Source: Halobacteriovorax vibrionivorans (GTDB lineage Bacteria > Bdellovibrionota > Bacteriovoracia > Bacteriovoracales > Bacteriovoracaceae). Taken from it: DNA of 64,000 nucleotides. The stretch is from the NCBI RefSeq assembly GCF_003346865.1, contig NZ_QDKL01000001.1, positions 620,001-684,000 of the forward strand. The letters run 5' to 3'. Of this stretch, positions 53,443 to 62,884 are shown in pieces (position 1 is the stretch's first letter; each line of letters opens with the position of its first letter). Under the pieces are notes generated by a model that was not told the DNA's origin, did no database searches, and worked only from the letters and a program-made list of their open reading frames with translations. A program made the position numbers and the translations under genes.

Positions 53443-54183
53443 ATGATCAAGTTACTAGTGCTAGTAAGTGCACTTTTTATGACTTCATGTGCGACAAAAG
53501 TTCATGGTTTAAGAAAAACAGCTGATTTCACATATAGTAATGTTGTGAACGGACGCCTTACTATTGGAGGCATCACACACACAACAGAAAAATGGGATTA
53601 TAAGAAGAAGATTAACCTGGCCAATCAATTTCGTACAGATGTTCAAGAACAAAGAAAAGACATCATCATCGATAGCACAAGCTATCTCGTTAAGCGTATG
53701 GGACGAGGCCTCTATAGAGAGATGCTTAGAGAAATCGAAGAGGATTCAACATTATCTGAACAATCTCTAACTCTATTAAACCAAAACCTAACAGATCGCC
53801 GCTATATTGCCTTTGCTCGTATTGAAAATGACATCACAAGAAACTCACGTGAAACTGAAGATGTAACAGATACAGAAGGAAAAGCAACAGGAGACAAGAA
53901 ACTTACGACAACTACAAATCGAGATATGGATATTAACTTCTTTGTCTATGATATAAGAAATAAATATCTCGCTTGGAATGGATTGATAAAAAAGAGTGGA
54001 TCTAATTCCCTAGACTATCACATTGAAAAGAAAAATGGATTAGTTCAGTTTTTTGATTTAATTACAGGCTCAAAACAAGGCAGTCTTGATAAGAAATACC
54101 CTTACCCTAAAAAACCGAGTGAAAGGTATATCTTAAGTCGAGCTTTCTCAGGTTTTGCACAAAACTTACCTGAAAAGGACTAG
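53443..54183 (+). CDS. Lipoprotein of unknown function
   Basis: About 246 residues from the ATG at 53443, five bases after AGGAGG. Lipobox ALFMTSC. The rest is basic and mixed alpha/beta, with FFVYDIRNKYLAWNGLIKKSGSN and a terminal basic segment YPYPKKPSERYILSRAFSGFAQNLP. No family recognised. Followed nine bases later by a small DUF6868-like membrane protein. Confidence 0.75.
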   Translation: MIKLLVLVSALFMTSCATKVHGLRKTADFTYSNVVNGRLTIGGITHTTEKWDYKKKINLANQFRTDVQEQRKDIIIDSTSYLVKRMGRGLYREMLREIEEDSTLSEQSLTLLNQNLTDRRYIAFARIENDITRNSRETEDVTDTEGKATGDKKLTTTTNRDMDINFFVYDIRNKYLAWNGLIKKSGSNSLDYHIEKKNGLVQFFDLITGSKQGSLDKKYPYPKKPSERYILSRAFSGFAQNLPEKD

Positions 54184-54191
54184 AGGAAAGA

Positions 54192-54443
54192 ATGATGGAG
54201 ATCAATATCAATAGCATCACAGAATTTCTAGGATGGTGTACACTAATTAATTTTGGTCTCCTCACCCTTTCGACTATCTCAATCGTATTATTTCGAAAAT
54301 TTATTATAAGAACACACTCAACACTTTTTGGAATAAAAGAAAAGAAATTACCTAAAATATACTTCAAGTATCTTGCTAACTTTAAACTTGTTGTCATCCT
54401 ATTAAATTTAACACCCTATATTGCCTTGAAGCTTATGCAATAA
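54192..54443 (+). CDS. DUF6868-like small membrane protein
   Basis: 83 residues with two or three membrane segments: FLGWCTLINFGLLTLSTISIVL and FKLVVILLNLTPYIALKLM. The ITEFLGWCTLINFGLL start and YFKYLANFK...NLTPYIAL end match the family as I know it. GAGGAAAG precedes the ATG. Function unknown. Confidence 0.75.
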   Translation: MMEININSITEFLGWCTLINFGLLTLSTISIVLFRKFIIRTHSTLFGIKEKKLPKIYFKYLANFKLVVILLNLTPYIALKLMQ

Positions 54444-54456
54444 AGATTTTGCAAAG

Positions 54457-54645
54457 TTATTTCTCTCTGAATTTCTTAAGACAAGAAATAATGAGCAAGA
54501 CAGCGCCAGCCTCATCTAGGTTTCCGATATAAGGGAGGTTATCAGGGATAATCTCTATCACACCGGCCGTTGGATTTAGGATATAGATCACTCCTATAAC
54601 GATTCCAATTAATGGGAGTATTTTCTTAGTAATTAACTTGTTCAT
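54457..54645 (-). CDS. DUF1232 (YkvA-like) small membrane protein
   Basis: 62 residues. YILNPTAGVIEIIPDNLPYIGNLDEAGAVLLIISCL matches the DUF1232 signature (D-L-I-P-D-x-x-P-x-x-G-x-x-D-D) in slightly varied form. Two membrane segments. Convergent with the DUF6868-like gene, 13 bases apart. Confidence 0.8.
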   Translation of the reverse strand: MNKLITKKILPLIGIVIGVIYILNPTAGVIEIIPDNLPYIGNLDEAGAVLLIISCLKKFREK

Positions 54646-54793
54646 GAAACCACGCTAGTTAGAATTAAATTATTTTTATTATACATAAGTGTCAAAAATA
54701 CTCTAAGTAAGATTCGTTGAATCGCTTATCTCAGATAATTAAAGTTCCGAATAAAAGCCAAGAATCGAATAAAGCAACAATCTTAGGAGAATT

Positions 54794-56383
54794 ATGAAAG
54801 CATTTTTAAAAAGTCTTAGCTTAAATGCAAAAATTTTACTCATGGCACTTATTCCATTTTTTATCTTCACGTCTATCTTTATCGCATACTCTTATGTTTC
54901 AACAAAGGATGCGCTACTTAAAGAAAAACGTCACCAAATTGAAGATGTAACCACAACGACAATGAAGTTTCTCGAGTCAATGAATGAGAAAGTTCAAAAA
55001 GGTGAATATTCAATTGATGAGGCCAAGAGTATTAGTAAACACTATATTTCCAGTATTCGCTACGGTCGTGATCACGATGATTATCTCTGGGTAAATGACC
55101 TGCATCCTAATATGATTATTCACCCTAGTAAGTCACTCCAAGGTAAGAGTGTCGCTGACTTTAAAGACAAAGCAGGAAAGCCATTATTTAACGATGTTGT
55201 TGCCCTTGTTAAGAAGCAAGATAAAGGTTTTATTAACTATATTTGGAATAGTAAGACTGATAAGAATAAATTTGTTGAAAAATATTCTTATGTTGAATTA
55301 TTCAAGCCATGGGGATGGGTTTTAGGAACAGGTATTTATGTTGAAGACGTTAATAACTATATTTTTAGTGTCTTTCTAAAACAGGCCTCGTTTGGGATTA
55401 TTGGTTTATTAATCATTGCCGCAATCTTTACCTTTGTTTTAAAAACGGGAGTATCAACACCTCTTCTTTTAATGGCCAACAAACTAAAAGAAACTTCTCA
55501 ATTTGTTGCCCGCGGCTCAACAACAACATTAAATACTTCGACGCAACTTTCAGCTGCTACTAATGAACAAGCAGCATCTCTTCAGGAGACAGTTGCTTCT
55601 GTTGATGAAATCTCATCTATGATTCGTAGAAATACAGAGTTTGCAGAAGAGTCAAAAAAATCAGGAGAACTATCAGAAAGAGAAGTTCAAAATGGTAAGC
55701 AAACAATCGATGAAATGCTTATGGCCATCGAAAATATCTCTGAAAATAATACTGATGCAATGAAGAAGATGGAAAATAGTAACCATCAGATTCAAGAGAT
55801 CCTAAACATTATTAAAGAGATTGAAACTAAAACTCAAATCATTAACGATATTGTCTTTCAAACAAAGCTACTTTCATTCAATGCATCTGTAGAGGCGGCA
55901 CGATCAGGTGAAAGTGGTAAAGGCTTTGCTGTTGTTGCAGAAGAAATTGGATCACTAGCTTCAATGTCTGGTAAAGCATCAGATGAAATTAAAGTTCTTA
56001 TTGATGAGTCTATTAAAAACGTCGAAACAATCGTATCTCAAACAACCAATATGGTTCAAGATGTAATCAATAATAGTGGTAAAACAGTTGAGGCAGGACG
56101 TAAAAAAGCAAGTGAATGTAAAGACGTACTCGATAAAATCGTCTTCAACGTACAAAATGTGAATGGCAAGATTACAGAAATTGCTCACGCTTGTAGCGAA
56201 CAAACTCAAGGTGTAAACGAAATCACAAATGCTATTCGCCTCATTGATGAAACGACACTACAAAATAACAACTCGGCACAAGAGGCATCAAAAGAAGCTT
56301 CAAATCTAAAAAACCAGGCCAATAACCTTGATCTTGTAGTTAAGTCAGTTATCGAACTTGTAAGCGGAAACAGAGCAGCATAA
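54794..56383 (+). CDS. Methyl-accepting chemotaxis protein with single Cache domain
   Basis: 529 residues. TM1 ILLMALIPFFIFTSIFIAYSYV; periplasmic Cache_2 domain (about 35-190: YGRDHDDYLWVNDLHPNMIIHP, PLFNDVV, FKPWGWVLGTGIYV); TM2 FGIIGLLIIAAIFTFVL; signalling domain with methylation helices and hairpin tip IVFQTKLLSFNASVEAARSGESGKGFAVVAEEI. No classical HAMP between TM2 and the coiled coil. Ligands of such domains are often small organic acids. AGGAG precedes the ATG. Confidence 0.93.
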   Translation: MKAFLKSLSLNAKILLMALIPFFIFTSIFIAYSYVSTKDALLKEKRHQIEDVTTTTMKFLESMNEKVQKGEYSIDEAKSISKHYISSIRYGRDHDDYLWVNDLHPNMIIHPSKSLQGKSVADFKDKAGKPLFNDVVALVKKQDKGFINYIWNSKTDKNKFVEKYSYVELFKPWGWVLGTGIYVEDVNNYIFSVFLKQASFGIIGLLIIAAIFTFVLKTGVSTPLLLMANKLKETSQFVARGSTTTLNTSTQLSAATNEQAASLQETVASVDEISSMIRRNTEFAEESKKSGELSEREVQNGKQTIDEMLMAIENISENNTDAMKKMENSNHQIQEILNIIKEIETKTQIINDIVFQTKLLSFNASVEAARSGESGKGFAVVAEEIGSLASMSGKASDEIKVLIDESIKNVETIVSQTTNMVQDVINNSGKTVEAGRKKASECKDVLDKIVFNVQNVNGKITEIAHACSEQTQGVNEITNAIRLIDETTLQNNNSAQEASKEASNLKNQANNLDLVVKSVIELVSGNRAA

Positions 56384-56395
56384 TTTTTATATTCT

Positions 56396-56421
56396 AGAGG
56401 TGGGCCCAGTACCCACCTCTC
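56396..56421. terminator. Hairpin downstream of the chemoreceptor gene
   Basis: AGAGGTGGG-CCCAGTA-CCCACCTCT, a perfect nine-pair stem 13 bases after the stop; no T-run, so termination is only probable. Confidence 0.5.
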
Positions 56422-56700
56422 TTCACACCAATAATTAAAGGGTTGTAAACATACGAAAACAACTGTTTTGATATTCAAACTTTTATTTGACACCGTCTAC
56501 ATTTATGCTAAGATAATTTCAGATTCAGATATTTATATTGGCTGGATGGAGTGTCCATTACTTAAAATTCATTTCTTCTTTCTTTTTATAGCAATTCTTT
56601 CTTATATACATTCTTTGAACAACCCTACACTCCTTCGGCCATATAAATCTGAATTCATATCTTTTTTGCGCTTATGAAGAAATCCACGTAAAATATTTTT
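56422..56700. other. Intergenic stretch without a supported gene
   Basis: AT-rich. A 69-codon open frame (56468-56677) has no ribosome site and no recognisable pattern, so I do not call it. No repeat or RNA fold stands out. Confidence 0.5.
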
Positions 56701-57045
56701 ATGGATAAGAAATTTGAAACTCTCTATTATTTTATGAATGAAAATGTCTCTGTCATTGAAACGAAGAGAACAGACCTTGGTGATGATGCAAAAAAAGAAG
56801 AACTCTATCAGTGGTACTTTGTTTTTAATGAGGAACTTTCTTTAGAAAAACTTGAGTTTGAGTCTGCATTCGTCGACCAGGTCAATGGTAATGAGATCAA
56901 TGTTCGTAAATTTAAAAATGCGGAGTTTCGATTTGATGATAGTTTTGGAAAGTTTCAAAACAAAGAAGGCGGACATATTATTATGAAAGTTCCAAATGCC
57001 GTTCTACCTCAACCTCTTGAAGATTTAATTTCAAAGAACCTATAG
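56701..57045 (+). CDS. Small cytosolic protein, unknown function
   Basis: 114 residues, acidic, no signal peptide. Reads as a regular alpha/beta protein (TLYYFMNENVSVIETKRTD; YQWYFVFNEELSLEKLEFES; GGHIIMKVPNAVLPQPL). No clear ribosome site. No family recognised. Confidence 0.6.
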   Translation: MDKKFETLYYFMNENVSVIETKRTDLGDDAKKEELYQWYFVFNEELSLEKLEFESAFVDQVNGNEINVRKFKNAEFRFDDSFGKFQNKEGGHIIMKVPNAVLPQPLEDLISKNL

Positions 57046-57116
57046 AAGTTTTTTCTCTCTTAAATAAAATCAAATAAGAACTAAAATAATTTTAGTTAAT
57101 TATTTAAGGGAGAGAT

Positions 57117-57689
57117 ATGAAAGTTTTTTTACCATTATTTATTTTAGTTTTTCTAACATCTTGTGCAGCAAAATATGGAATTGTTGCTGGAGCACAGATG
57201 CCTAAGTATGAAGAAGATGTCACAATCATTGATTTATTTGGTGGCAGTGATACAGACCTTGAACCTTATACAACTGATGGTACAGGCTTTCACATTGGAA
57301 TCTCAGAAGAGACAGATTGGCTTTTAACAAAAATATCTTATTATCAAAATACCTATAGTAATGAATCTTATAAATTAGAATCTAGTACAATTAAAACTGA
57401 TCTAAAAGAAAGTGGTGTCATGGGAACGACTGGATTTAAGCTTTGGTGGTTTCAACCACTTTTTGGATTTAAGTATGTATCAAGGGAATATAGCAACCCT
57501 CAAGCTCCTTCAGACACAAACTATATTCTCTGGACACTTGGAATGGATATAGAAGTACCAATGAGTAAGCGTTTTTACGTCTATGGTGGATATCACTATA
57601 GTTCGGGATCAGATTTAGATATTACTCACGATACTGAATTTACTGTGAAAACGATGGTCTTAGGTCTTCGTTATAACTTTTCTGAATAA
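57117..57689 (+). CDS. Lipoprotein or outer-membrane barrel-like protein
   Basis: 190 residues, AAGGGAGAG upstream. Lipobox LVFLTSCAAKYG. Mature part beta-rich with paired aromatic strands (FHIGISEETDWLLTKISYYQN; TTGFKLWWFQPLFGFKYV; RFYVYGGYHYSSG; TMVLGLRYNFSE), ending near Phe as barrels do. Overlaps the convergent YkgJ-like gene by 19 bases. Confidence 0.75.
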   Translation: MKVFLPLFILVFLTSCAAKYGIVAGAQMPKYEEDVTIIDLFGGSDTDLEPYTTDGTGFHIGISEETDWLLTKISYYQNTYSNESYKLESSTIKTDLKESGVMGTTGFKLWWFQPLFGFKYVSREYSNPQAPSDTNYILWTLGMDIEVPMSKRFYVYGGYHYSSGSDLDITHDTEFTVKTMVLGLRYNFSE

Positions 57690-58285
57690 ACTTTTCGCCA
57701 AATCTCTAAGAGCTTAATTGGAATTGGCTCTTTTAAAGGTGAAATATCAAATTTTTCAAAAAGATACTTATCAGCGAGATCTTCACTTTCTTCAAATTGA
57801 AGGTTTCGCTTTTCTTGAATATCTAAATCACTTTGACAATTTCCACCTTCGCTTTGTCCCGGCTCACATGGATTGAAAGCAATACAACCATAAGGCTTAT
57901 GATCGACACCCAGGCCACATCCAAAACTTGGATAAAAATAAAAAGGACATGTATAAGACTTTCTAAAAAACTCTCCAGCTCCTATTTGGATATATTTATC
58001 CAGCCTGAATTCAGATATGCAGTCCTCTAATCGTCTTCTTGTTTCTTGATTAAGTAGACCTTTTTCTTCTAGAGCTGCCATGGCCTCAAGTGCTTCAATC
58101 GATGTCATTTGCATTGAGTTCGCTTCGTATGTACAACAGCGTCCAGTACAGTTCATGCAATCAAGGCCTTTTTTCTCATTATCATACATTTGCTCAGATA
58201 AAAGAGCACGTCTTGTCTTAGCTTCTGCTAGGCCAACATCTGAATAGACATTTTTTAATAGTTCTTTAAAGTTCAAAGAATTCAT
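57671..58285 (-). CDS. YkgJ-family metal/iron-sulfur cluster protein
   Basis: 204 residues. DCMNCTGRCCTYE near residue 40, then CPFYFYPSFGCGLG, GCIAFNPC and NCQ give the conserved cysteine set of the YkgJ (Fe-S or Zn) family. Function unknown; some members are in radical or metal homeostasis loci. Overlaps the end of mtgA by 20 bases. Confidence 0.85.
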   Translation of the reverse strand: MNSLNFKELLKNVYSDVGLAEAKTRRALLSEQMYDNEKKGLDCMNCTGRCCTYEANSMQMTSIEALEAMAALEEKGLLNQETRRRLEDCISEFRLDKYIQIGAGEFFRKSYTCPFYFYPSFGCGLGVDHKPYGCIAFNPCEPGQSEGGNCQSDLDIQEKRNLQFEESEDLADKYLFEKFDISPLKEPIPIKLLEIWRKVYSEKL

Positions 58286-59063
58286 CTTCTAATATCTGCT
58301 TCTTATTTTTTACGGACTGTACTTTTGTTTTCTCAAATGAAAGATTTGAATCTCGGTAATCATCTAACTCTTCAGGCGTGATTACTTTTACGACTTTCAA
58401 TTTATTCAAGATTGAATTTACAATTTTATTAGCAAACTCTGTTAACTCTTTATCGCGAAAAGACTGAGAGTATACTTTGGGATTTGGAAGTAACATTGCT
58501 AGAAATGCAGCCTCTTTTGGATTTAGATCATCTGGTCGTTTTTTAAAGTAAAACCAGCTTGCCTCAGTGATACCGTAAAGTCCTTCTCCAAATTCAATGA
58601 TATTTAAATAAGTTTCTAGGATCTTATCTTTTGTTAAACGATTCTCTAAATACATAGTCGAAAAGAGTTCAAATACTTTTCTTTGCAGGCTTCTTTCACT
58701 CTTTGTATAGAGATTCTTTATCAGCTGTTGTGAGATCGTACTTGCCCCTCTTAACTTCTCTCCATTTAAATGATCCTTGATGGCCATGTAAATTTGCCTT
58801 AGATCAACTCCTTGATGGTTATAGAAGGACCAATCCTCACTAACAATAAAAGCATAGTAAACATGCTTTGGTAAGGCCTTAAGACTTGCCCACTTGCGAG
58901 GTCTCTTGTGAACGATACGGTAATGAATTGACTCATTCCTATATTCATTTTTGACGTAGCTATTTGCCAGTTTATTAATATTTAAAACTGGTACTTGCGT
59001 GAAGAGGTAACCACTGAGAAGACCTCCTACAAGGATGAATAGTAGAATCATTTTCTTAAGCAT
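58266..59063 (-). CDS. mtgA: Monofunctional peptidoglycan glycosyltransferase
   Basis: About 265 residues from the ATG at 59063. Membrane anchor MILLFILVGGLLSGYLF. GT51 motifs: SEDWSFYNHQGVD with catalytic Glu, RGASTISQQLIKNLYTKSER, KVFELFSTMYLENRLTKDKILETYLN, and FGEGLYGI. Polymerises lipid II in the periplasm without a transpeptidase domain. The following YkgJ-like gene overlaps. Confidence 0.95.
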   Translation of the reverse strand: MLKKMILLFILVGGLLSGYLFTQVPVLNINKLANSYVKNEYRNESIHYRIVHKRPRKWASLKALPKHVYYAFIVSEDWSFYNHQGVDLRQIYMAIKDHLNGEKLRGASTISQQLIKNLYTKSERSLQRKVFELFSTMYLENRLTKDKILETYLNIIEFGEGLYGITEASWFYFKKRPDDLNPKEAAFLAMLLPNPKVYSQSFRDKELTEFANKIVNSILNKLKVVKVITPEELDDYRDSNLSFEKTKVQSVKNKKQILEDEFFEL

Positions 59064-59263
59064 TAGACGCAATATAGCATGTTTTTACTTTACTTGAATA
59101 GTCCAGTATAGACATCTTCCCTACTGATCTCGTTCATATTATTAATAACTTAGCCTGCTAAATCGGCATTATTTACCGACATCGATAAAATCACCTTAAT
59201 TAATTACGCATGCACTCCACAACACCCGATTCGTTTATTGCTACACATACAAACGGAGTTGAC

Positions 59264-60094
59264 ATGTTTACAAAATCATTAAAAATGATGACGGCATCTT
59301 GCTGCCTCATATTCGCCACCACACAAACATTTGCCCAAGAGGAAGCCTCTTTCCCTATTGGTAGAATAACTCAATTAAACGCTCTATATACTTCACCTCA
59401 AGGTGACGGAAGCGCAAAAGAAGTTTCAATTGAAGGCTTTGGTGATTTTATAAATCCAAAACTTGAAGTTGAAAACTATAATGGAATCCTAATGTTTCGA
59501 GTAGAAAATGAAGCCTTTGAGCTCGATTTATCTTCTCTTCCAATTAGAGATGCCAATAAGATTGATCTTGATAATATTAATTATACAAATGGAAATGCTG
59601 ACCTTTCACTGGGCCTAACAAATATTAATGCCACAGGTGAAGGGTTTAGAACGACACTTACAAACTCAAGAGTTCAATGTCAAAAAAGAGAACGCGAAGG
59701 AAGTGTATATGAACAACTTCTTCAAAACTGCTTCAACTATCTAACACTAAATGTGGATAAGGCCTATTTTAAAAGTGATGAAAGAAGTTTCTATAATGTA
59801 ACAAATGAGTATGAAACACTTGGTGATGCTGTTGAGATCGATGGGATCAGTCTTAATATTCGAAATGGTAAATTTAATGGACACCTTAAAGGAAATATTT
59901 CTAAGGGTGTAAAAGTTAAGTTTGAGGGCCGCTCTTCATACGATTTAGATAATAAAATTATCAATATAAAAATTGAAAAGGCAAAGGCCGGATTCTTTAA
60001 CGTACGTCGTACAATCTTTAAAGAACTAGAGCGCTTCGAAAGTAATACTATCGAAGTTGATGAACCAAATATTTATATTATTCTACAAGACTAA
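59264..60094 (+). CDS. Secreted protein of unknown function
   Basis: About 276 residues from the ATG at 59264 (GGAG five bases upstream). Signal peptide SLKMMTASCCLIFATTQTFAQ. Mature part has many beta strands with alternating polar and hydrophobic residues (VSIEGFGDFINPKLEVENYNG; LSLGLTNINATGEGF; ISLNIRNGKFNGHLKG; KVKFEGRSSYDLDNK), like a lipid-binding or repeat sheet (AsmA/LolA-like). No family assigned. Confidence 0.7.
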   Translation: MFTKSLKMMTASCCLIFATTQTFAQEEASFPIGRITQLNALYTSPQGDGSAKEVSIEGFGDFINPKLEVENYNGILMFRVENEAFELDLSSLPIRDANKIDLDNINYTNGNADLSLGLTNINATGEGFRTTLTNSRVQCQKREREGSVYEQLLQNCFNYLTLNVDKAYFKSDERSFYNVTNEYETLGDAVEIDGISLNIRNGKFNGHLKGNISKGVKVKFEGRSSYDLDNKIINIKIEKAKAGFFNVRRTIFKELERFESNTIEVDEPNIYIILQD

Positions 60095-60111
60095 AATATT
60101 CTGAGAGGATC

Positions 60112-60642
60112 TTAATTGATCCTCTCCATTAATTCTTCATTTGAATTCACAACAGTAATTAATTCATAGTGCTCTTTTGAAACAAACCCTTCTGCTACAG
60201 AAAGTTCAATATGCTTAATTAAGTGATCAAAATAACCATTAACATTAACCAAGTAAATTGGCTTTTTGTGATATTGAAGCTGGGCCCAAGTTGTGATCTC
60301 AAATAGCTCATCAAGAGTTCCAAAGCCTCCTGGGTAAGTCACAAAGCAATCCGATAATTCATACATCTTCTCTTTACGTGTATGCATTGTTTCTACTTCA
60401 ATAAACTCAGTTAAACCTTGATGTCCGACTTCCCAATCAATAAGAGACTTAGGCATTACACCTATAACGTGTCCATCTTTTGCAAGCATAGTATCAGCGA
60501 TTTTTCCCATCACACCAATTGAGGCTCCACCGTAAACAAGGTAGTGGCCATTTCCGACAAGTTTTTCCCCCAGATCAGTTGCCTGCTCTAAGTATACTTC
60601 ACTCTTTCCACTTGATGATCCACAAAATACACATACTCTCAT
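60112..60642 (-). CDS. LOG-family protein (nucleotide 5'-monophosphate phosphoribohydrolase)
   Basis: 176 residues from the ATG at 60642, after GGAG. CVFCGSSSGKSEVYLEQA, LVYGGASIGVMG, MPKSL and the family motif YPGGFGTLDELFEI (PGGxGT-x-x-E). Hydrolyses nucleoside 5'-monophosphates. The start overlaps the stop of tlyA by less than one codon (TAGAATG). Confidence 0.92.
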   Translation of the reverse strand: MRVCVFCGSSSGKSEVYLEQATDLGEKLVGNGHYLVYGGASIGVMGKIADTMLAKDGHVIGVMPKSLIDWEVGHQGLTEFIEVETMHTRKEKMYELSDCFVTYPGGFGTLDELFEITTWAQLQYHKKPIYLVNVNGYFDHLIKHIELSVAEGFVSKEHYELITVVNSNEELMERIN

Positions 60643-60643
60643 T

Positions 60644-61426
60644 CTATTCTCCAACTTCTTTAATTAACTCTTCTAATGTGAGACTTTCGCTAGAGCTTTT
60701 ATCTAAGTATAAGAAATACTCCTGATTTCCACTCTTTCGTCCTTTAATCACACAAGGCTTAATACCTTTAATCTTAAGACCTATTGCCTCACATTGTATT
60801 TTCATTTCTTCTAGTGCACGAATGACGTATTCGCGTCCTTTAACAAGTCCCTTCTTACCAATACCTTCTCGTCCCACTTCAAATTGTGGTTTAAAAAGAA
60901 GAATCATTTCAGCATTATCCTTACTGATAGCAACAAGGTTATTCCAAATTAAATTCAGTGAAATAAATGACAGGTCAGCGACACATAGATCAACCTTCTC
61001 TTCTAGCCCATTTAATTCACGAATATTTGTTCCCTCTAAATTAACAACTCTTTCATCACTAATAAGAGATGGATCAAGTTGTCCATGCCCAACGTCTATA
61101 GCAAAGACTTTCCTTGCTCCAAGGCCAAGGCAAAATTGAGTAAATCCGCCAGTACTTGCTCCCACATCCGCTACGACTTTATCTTTTACATCAACATTAA
61201 AATGCTCAAAAGCCCCTGCTAATTTATGAAAGCCACGCCCGACTTCTTTGACATCATCAATTATTTCGATTTCTTCATCAGCGACTTTATAAGATGCTTT
61301 GGTAATAATCTTTCCTGCAACACGAACCCTTCCGTTTGCAATAATTTGCTGTGCTTTTGATCTTGTGGAAACAAGTCCTAAGTCTGCTAATTTCTTATCG
61401 AGTCTTTCTAAATTTGAATCGGACAT
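60644..61426 (-). CDS. tlyA: TlyA-family 2'-O-methyltransferase (S4 domain plus FtsJ-like)
   Basis: 260 residues. S4 domain at residues 5-60 (RLDKKLADLGLVSTRSKAQQ, NGRVRVAGK); methyltransferase with ADVGASTGGFTQFCLGLGA, AIDVGHGQLD, CVADLSFISL and FKPQFEVGREGIGKKGLV. Methylates rRNA cytidine 2'-O in known members; also called hemolysin A. ATG overlaps the upstream stop (TAATG). Confidence 0.95.
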   Translation of the reverse strand: MSDSNLERLDKKLADLGLVSTRSKAQQIIANGRVRVAGKIITKASYKVADEEIEIIDDVKEVGRGFHKLAGAFEHFNVDVKDKVVADVGASTGGFTQFCLGLGARKVFAIDVGHGQLDPSLISDERVVNLEGTNIRELNGLEEKVDLCVADLSFISLNLIWNNLVAISKDNAEMILLFKPQFEVGREGIGKKGLVKGREYVIRALEEMKIQCEAIGLKIKGIKPCVIKGRKSGNQEYFLYLDKSSSESLTLEELIKEVGE

Positions 61427-61815
61427 TAGTGAACAACTGGTTTTATCTTTATTTTCGTTTTTTGACCAAGTTCTGGCTCATTGAAGATAACACTACCTTC
61501 GTGGCCTAGCTTAAGATCAAGTTTAAAACTTTTTGAAAGTGTTTTAGAGAGTACTCTTCCCTCGATTTCAACAAGTGAGCCTGGGCCATAAGTTGTTTCA
61601 TCATCAATGAATGTACCTGAAAGTAAGAGATCAATTTTACTCTTCATAACAAATCGACTCATTTTATCTGGTTGTATATTTTCAACAAAATGAAGCTCAC
61701 TCATAAGAATGGTTTGTCCCTCGAAGTCTTTTTCATGAGTCATTACCACTTCTACAAAGATTGTGGCATATGCACTTAAACTTAACAGAAGGCATAAAAT
61801 GAGTTTTTTAATCAT
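61426..61815 (-). CDS. Small secreted protein, unknown function
   Basis: 129 residues from the ATG at 61815; AGGTG is six bases upstream and within the dapF 3' end. Signal peptide KKLILCLLLSLSAYA. The mature part is beta-rich (IFVEVVMTHEKDFEGQTIL; LVEIEGRVLSKTLSKSFKL), pI basic. No family recognised. Sits in the dapF-tlyA operon. Confidence 0.75.
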   Translation of the reverse strand: MIKKLILCLLLSLSAYATIFVEVVMTHEKDFEGQTILMSELHFVENIQPDKMSRFVMKSKIDLLLSGTFIDDETTYGPGSLVEIEGRVLSKTLSKSFKLDLKLGHEGSVIFNEPELGQKTKIKIKPVVH

Positions 61816-62596
61816 GGAATTCACCTGTGTAAATTAGCTTTGTTTGACCGCCAAGATAGATCATCTCCGCTGCTCTTTTGACAAATAGTATACCACCATT
61901 TGTTTGAAATTCTATTTCATCACTATGTTCATGGCCTTTATCCCAGAGCATACAAGCGGCCGCGACATTACCTGTACCGCAAGCAAAGGTCTCACCCTCA
62001 ACACCTCTTTCATAAGTACGAATTCGGTACTCTCCATTATCTATTTTGTGAATGAAGTTTGAGTTCACTCCCTCTGGAAAGTCTTTATCATAGCGAATAC
62101 GCTTTCCTATTGTTTCGACGTCAACTTCTTGAGCGTCGTAGACCATAAATACGCAATGCTCGACACCAGTATTTACATACATTGAGTCAATGGCCTCTTC
62201 ATACTTACCAGAAATATCATAAAGGTCTTCATCTTTGATTGTGGCCATATGAACCCAAATTACATCTCCATCAAGTCCTGATGAATAAACACCGCTCTTA
62301 GTTGTAAATGTGAAATCAGAATTATGGGCATCAGTAACTCGACGGTAAAAATCCGTAATAGCTCGTGTGGCGTTTCCGCACATACTAACTTCCCCACCAT
62401 CAGCATTAAGATAACGCATATGAAAGTCGTATTCATCAGAGTTCTCTAAGAAGACAACTCCGTCTGCACCGATTCCAAAGTTGCGCTGACAAAGCCTTTG
62501 CCACTTTTCTATATTGTGAACATCCTGCTTTCCATCACGGTTATCGATGACGATAAAGTCATTTCCATTAGAGCTGTATTTACTGAAATTTGTCAT
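61808..62596 (-). CDS. dapF: Diaminopimelate epimerase
   Basis: 262 residues. Converts LL- to meso-diaminopimelate for lysine and peptidoglycan. Two-domain fold with the catalytic cysteines in MCGNATRAI and FACGTGNVAAAC; also YSSNGNDFIVIDNRDG and FGIGADGVVFLE. Full length. Operon dapF-secreted protein-tlyA-LOG, with overlapping ends throughout. Confidence 0.96.
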   Translation of the reverse strand: MTNFSKYSSNGNDFIVIDNRDGKQDVHNIEKWQRLCQRNFGIGADGVVFLENSDEYDFHMRYLNADGGEVSMCGNATRAITDFYRRVTDAHNSDFTFTTKSGVYSSGLDGDVIWVHMATIKDEDLYDISGKYEEAIDSMYVNTGVEHCVFMVYDAQEVDVETIGKRIRYDKDFPEGVNSNFIHKIDNGEYRIRTYERGVEGETFACGTGNVAAACMLWDKGHEHSDEIEFQTNGGILFVKRAAEMIYLGGQTKLIYTGEFHD

Positions 62597-62729
62597 GGGA
62601 ATATCATTTCATTATTTAATAAATTTGACTACTATCGCCAATTACACATCGCACCACCGCCATGTATCAAAATTTTGTAGCCAGATTACCAATTCTTAGT
62701 TAAATTTATATTTCAAATTACCAACTTAT

Positions 62730-62806
62730 GGGACATTAGCTCAGTTGGTTAGAGCCCCCGGCTCATAACCGGGTGGTCACAAGTTCAAGTCTTGTATGTC
62801 CCACCA
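62730..62806 (+). tRNA. tRNA with CAT anticodon (Met elongator or Ile2)
   Basis: Complete cloverleaf: acceptor GGGACAT/ATGTCCC, D-arm GCTCAGTTGGTTAGAGC, anticodon stem CCCGG/CCGGG with loop CTCATAA, T-arm ACAAGTTCAAGTCTTGT, A73 and encoded CCA. Identity as elongator Met or lysidine-modified Ile2 cannot be fixed by eye; not an initiator. Confidence 0.95.
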
Positions 62807-62807
62807 T

Positions 62808-62843
62808 AAAAAAAGCCTCGGCATCTGCCGGGGCTTTTTTTAT
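62808..62843 (+). terminator. tRNA terminator
   Basis: AAAAAAGCCTCGGCA-TC-TGCCGGGGCTTTTTTT; A-run before and T-run after. Confidence 0.92.
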
Positions 62844-62884
62844 TTGTGCGATATTCAAGATTTTCAAATTTTGATCATGGAACA

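Noticed and set aside
56468..56677. 69-codon open frame between the chemoreceptor and a small gene
   Set aside because: No ribosome site, no recognisable sequence; reported only as an intergenic stretch.
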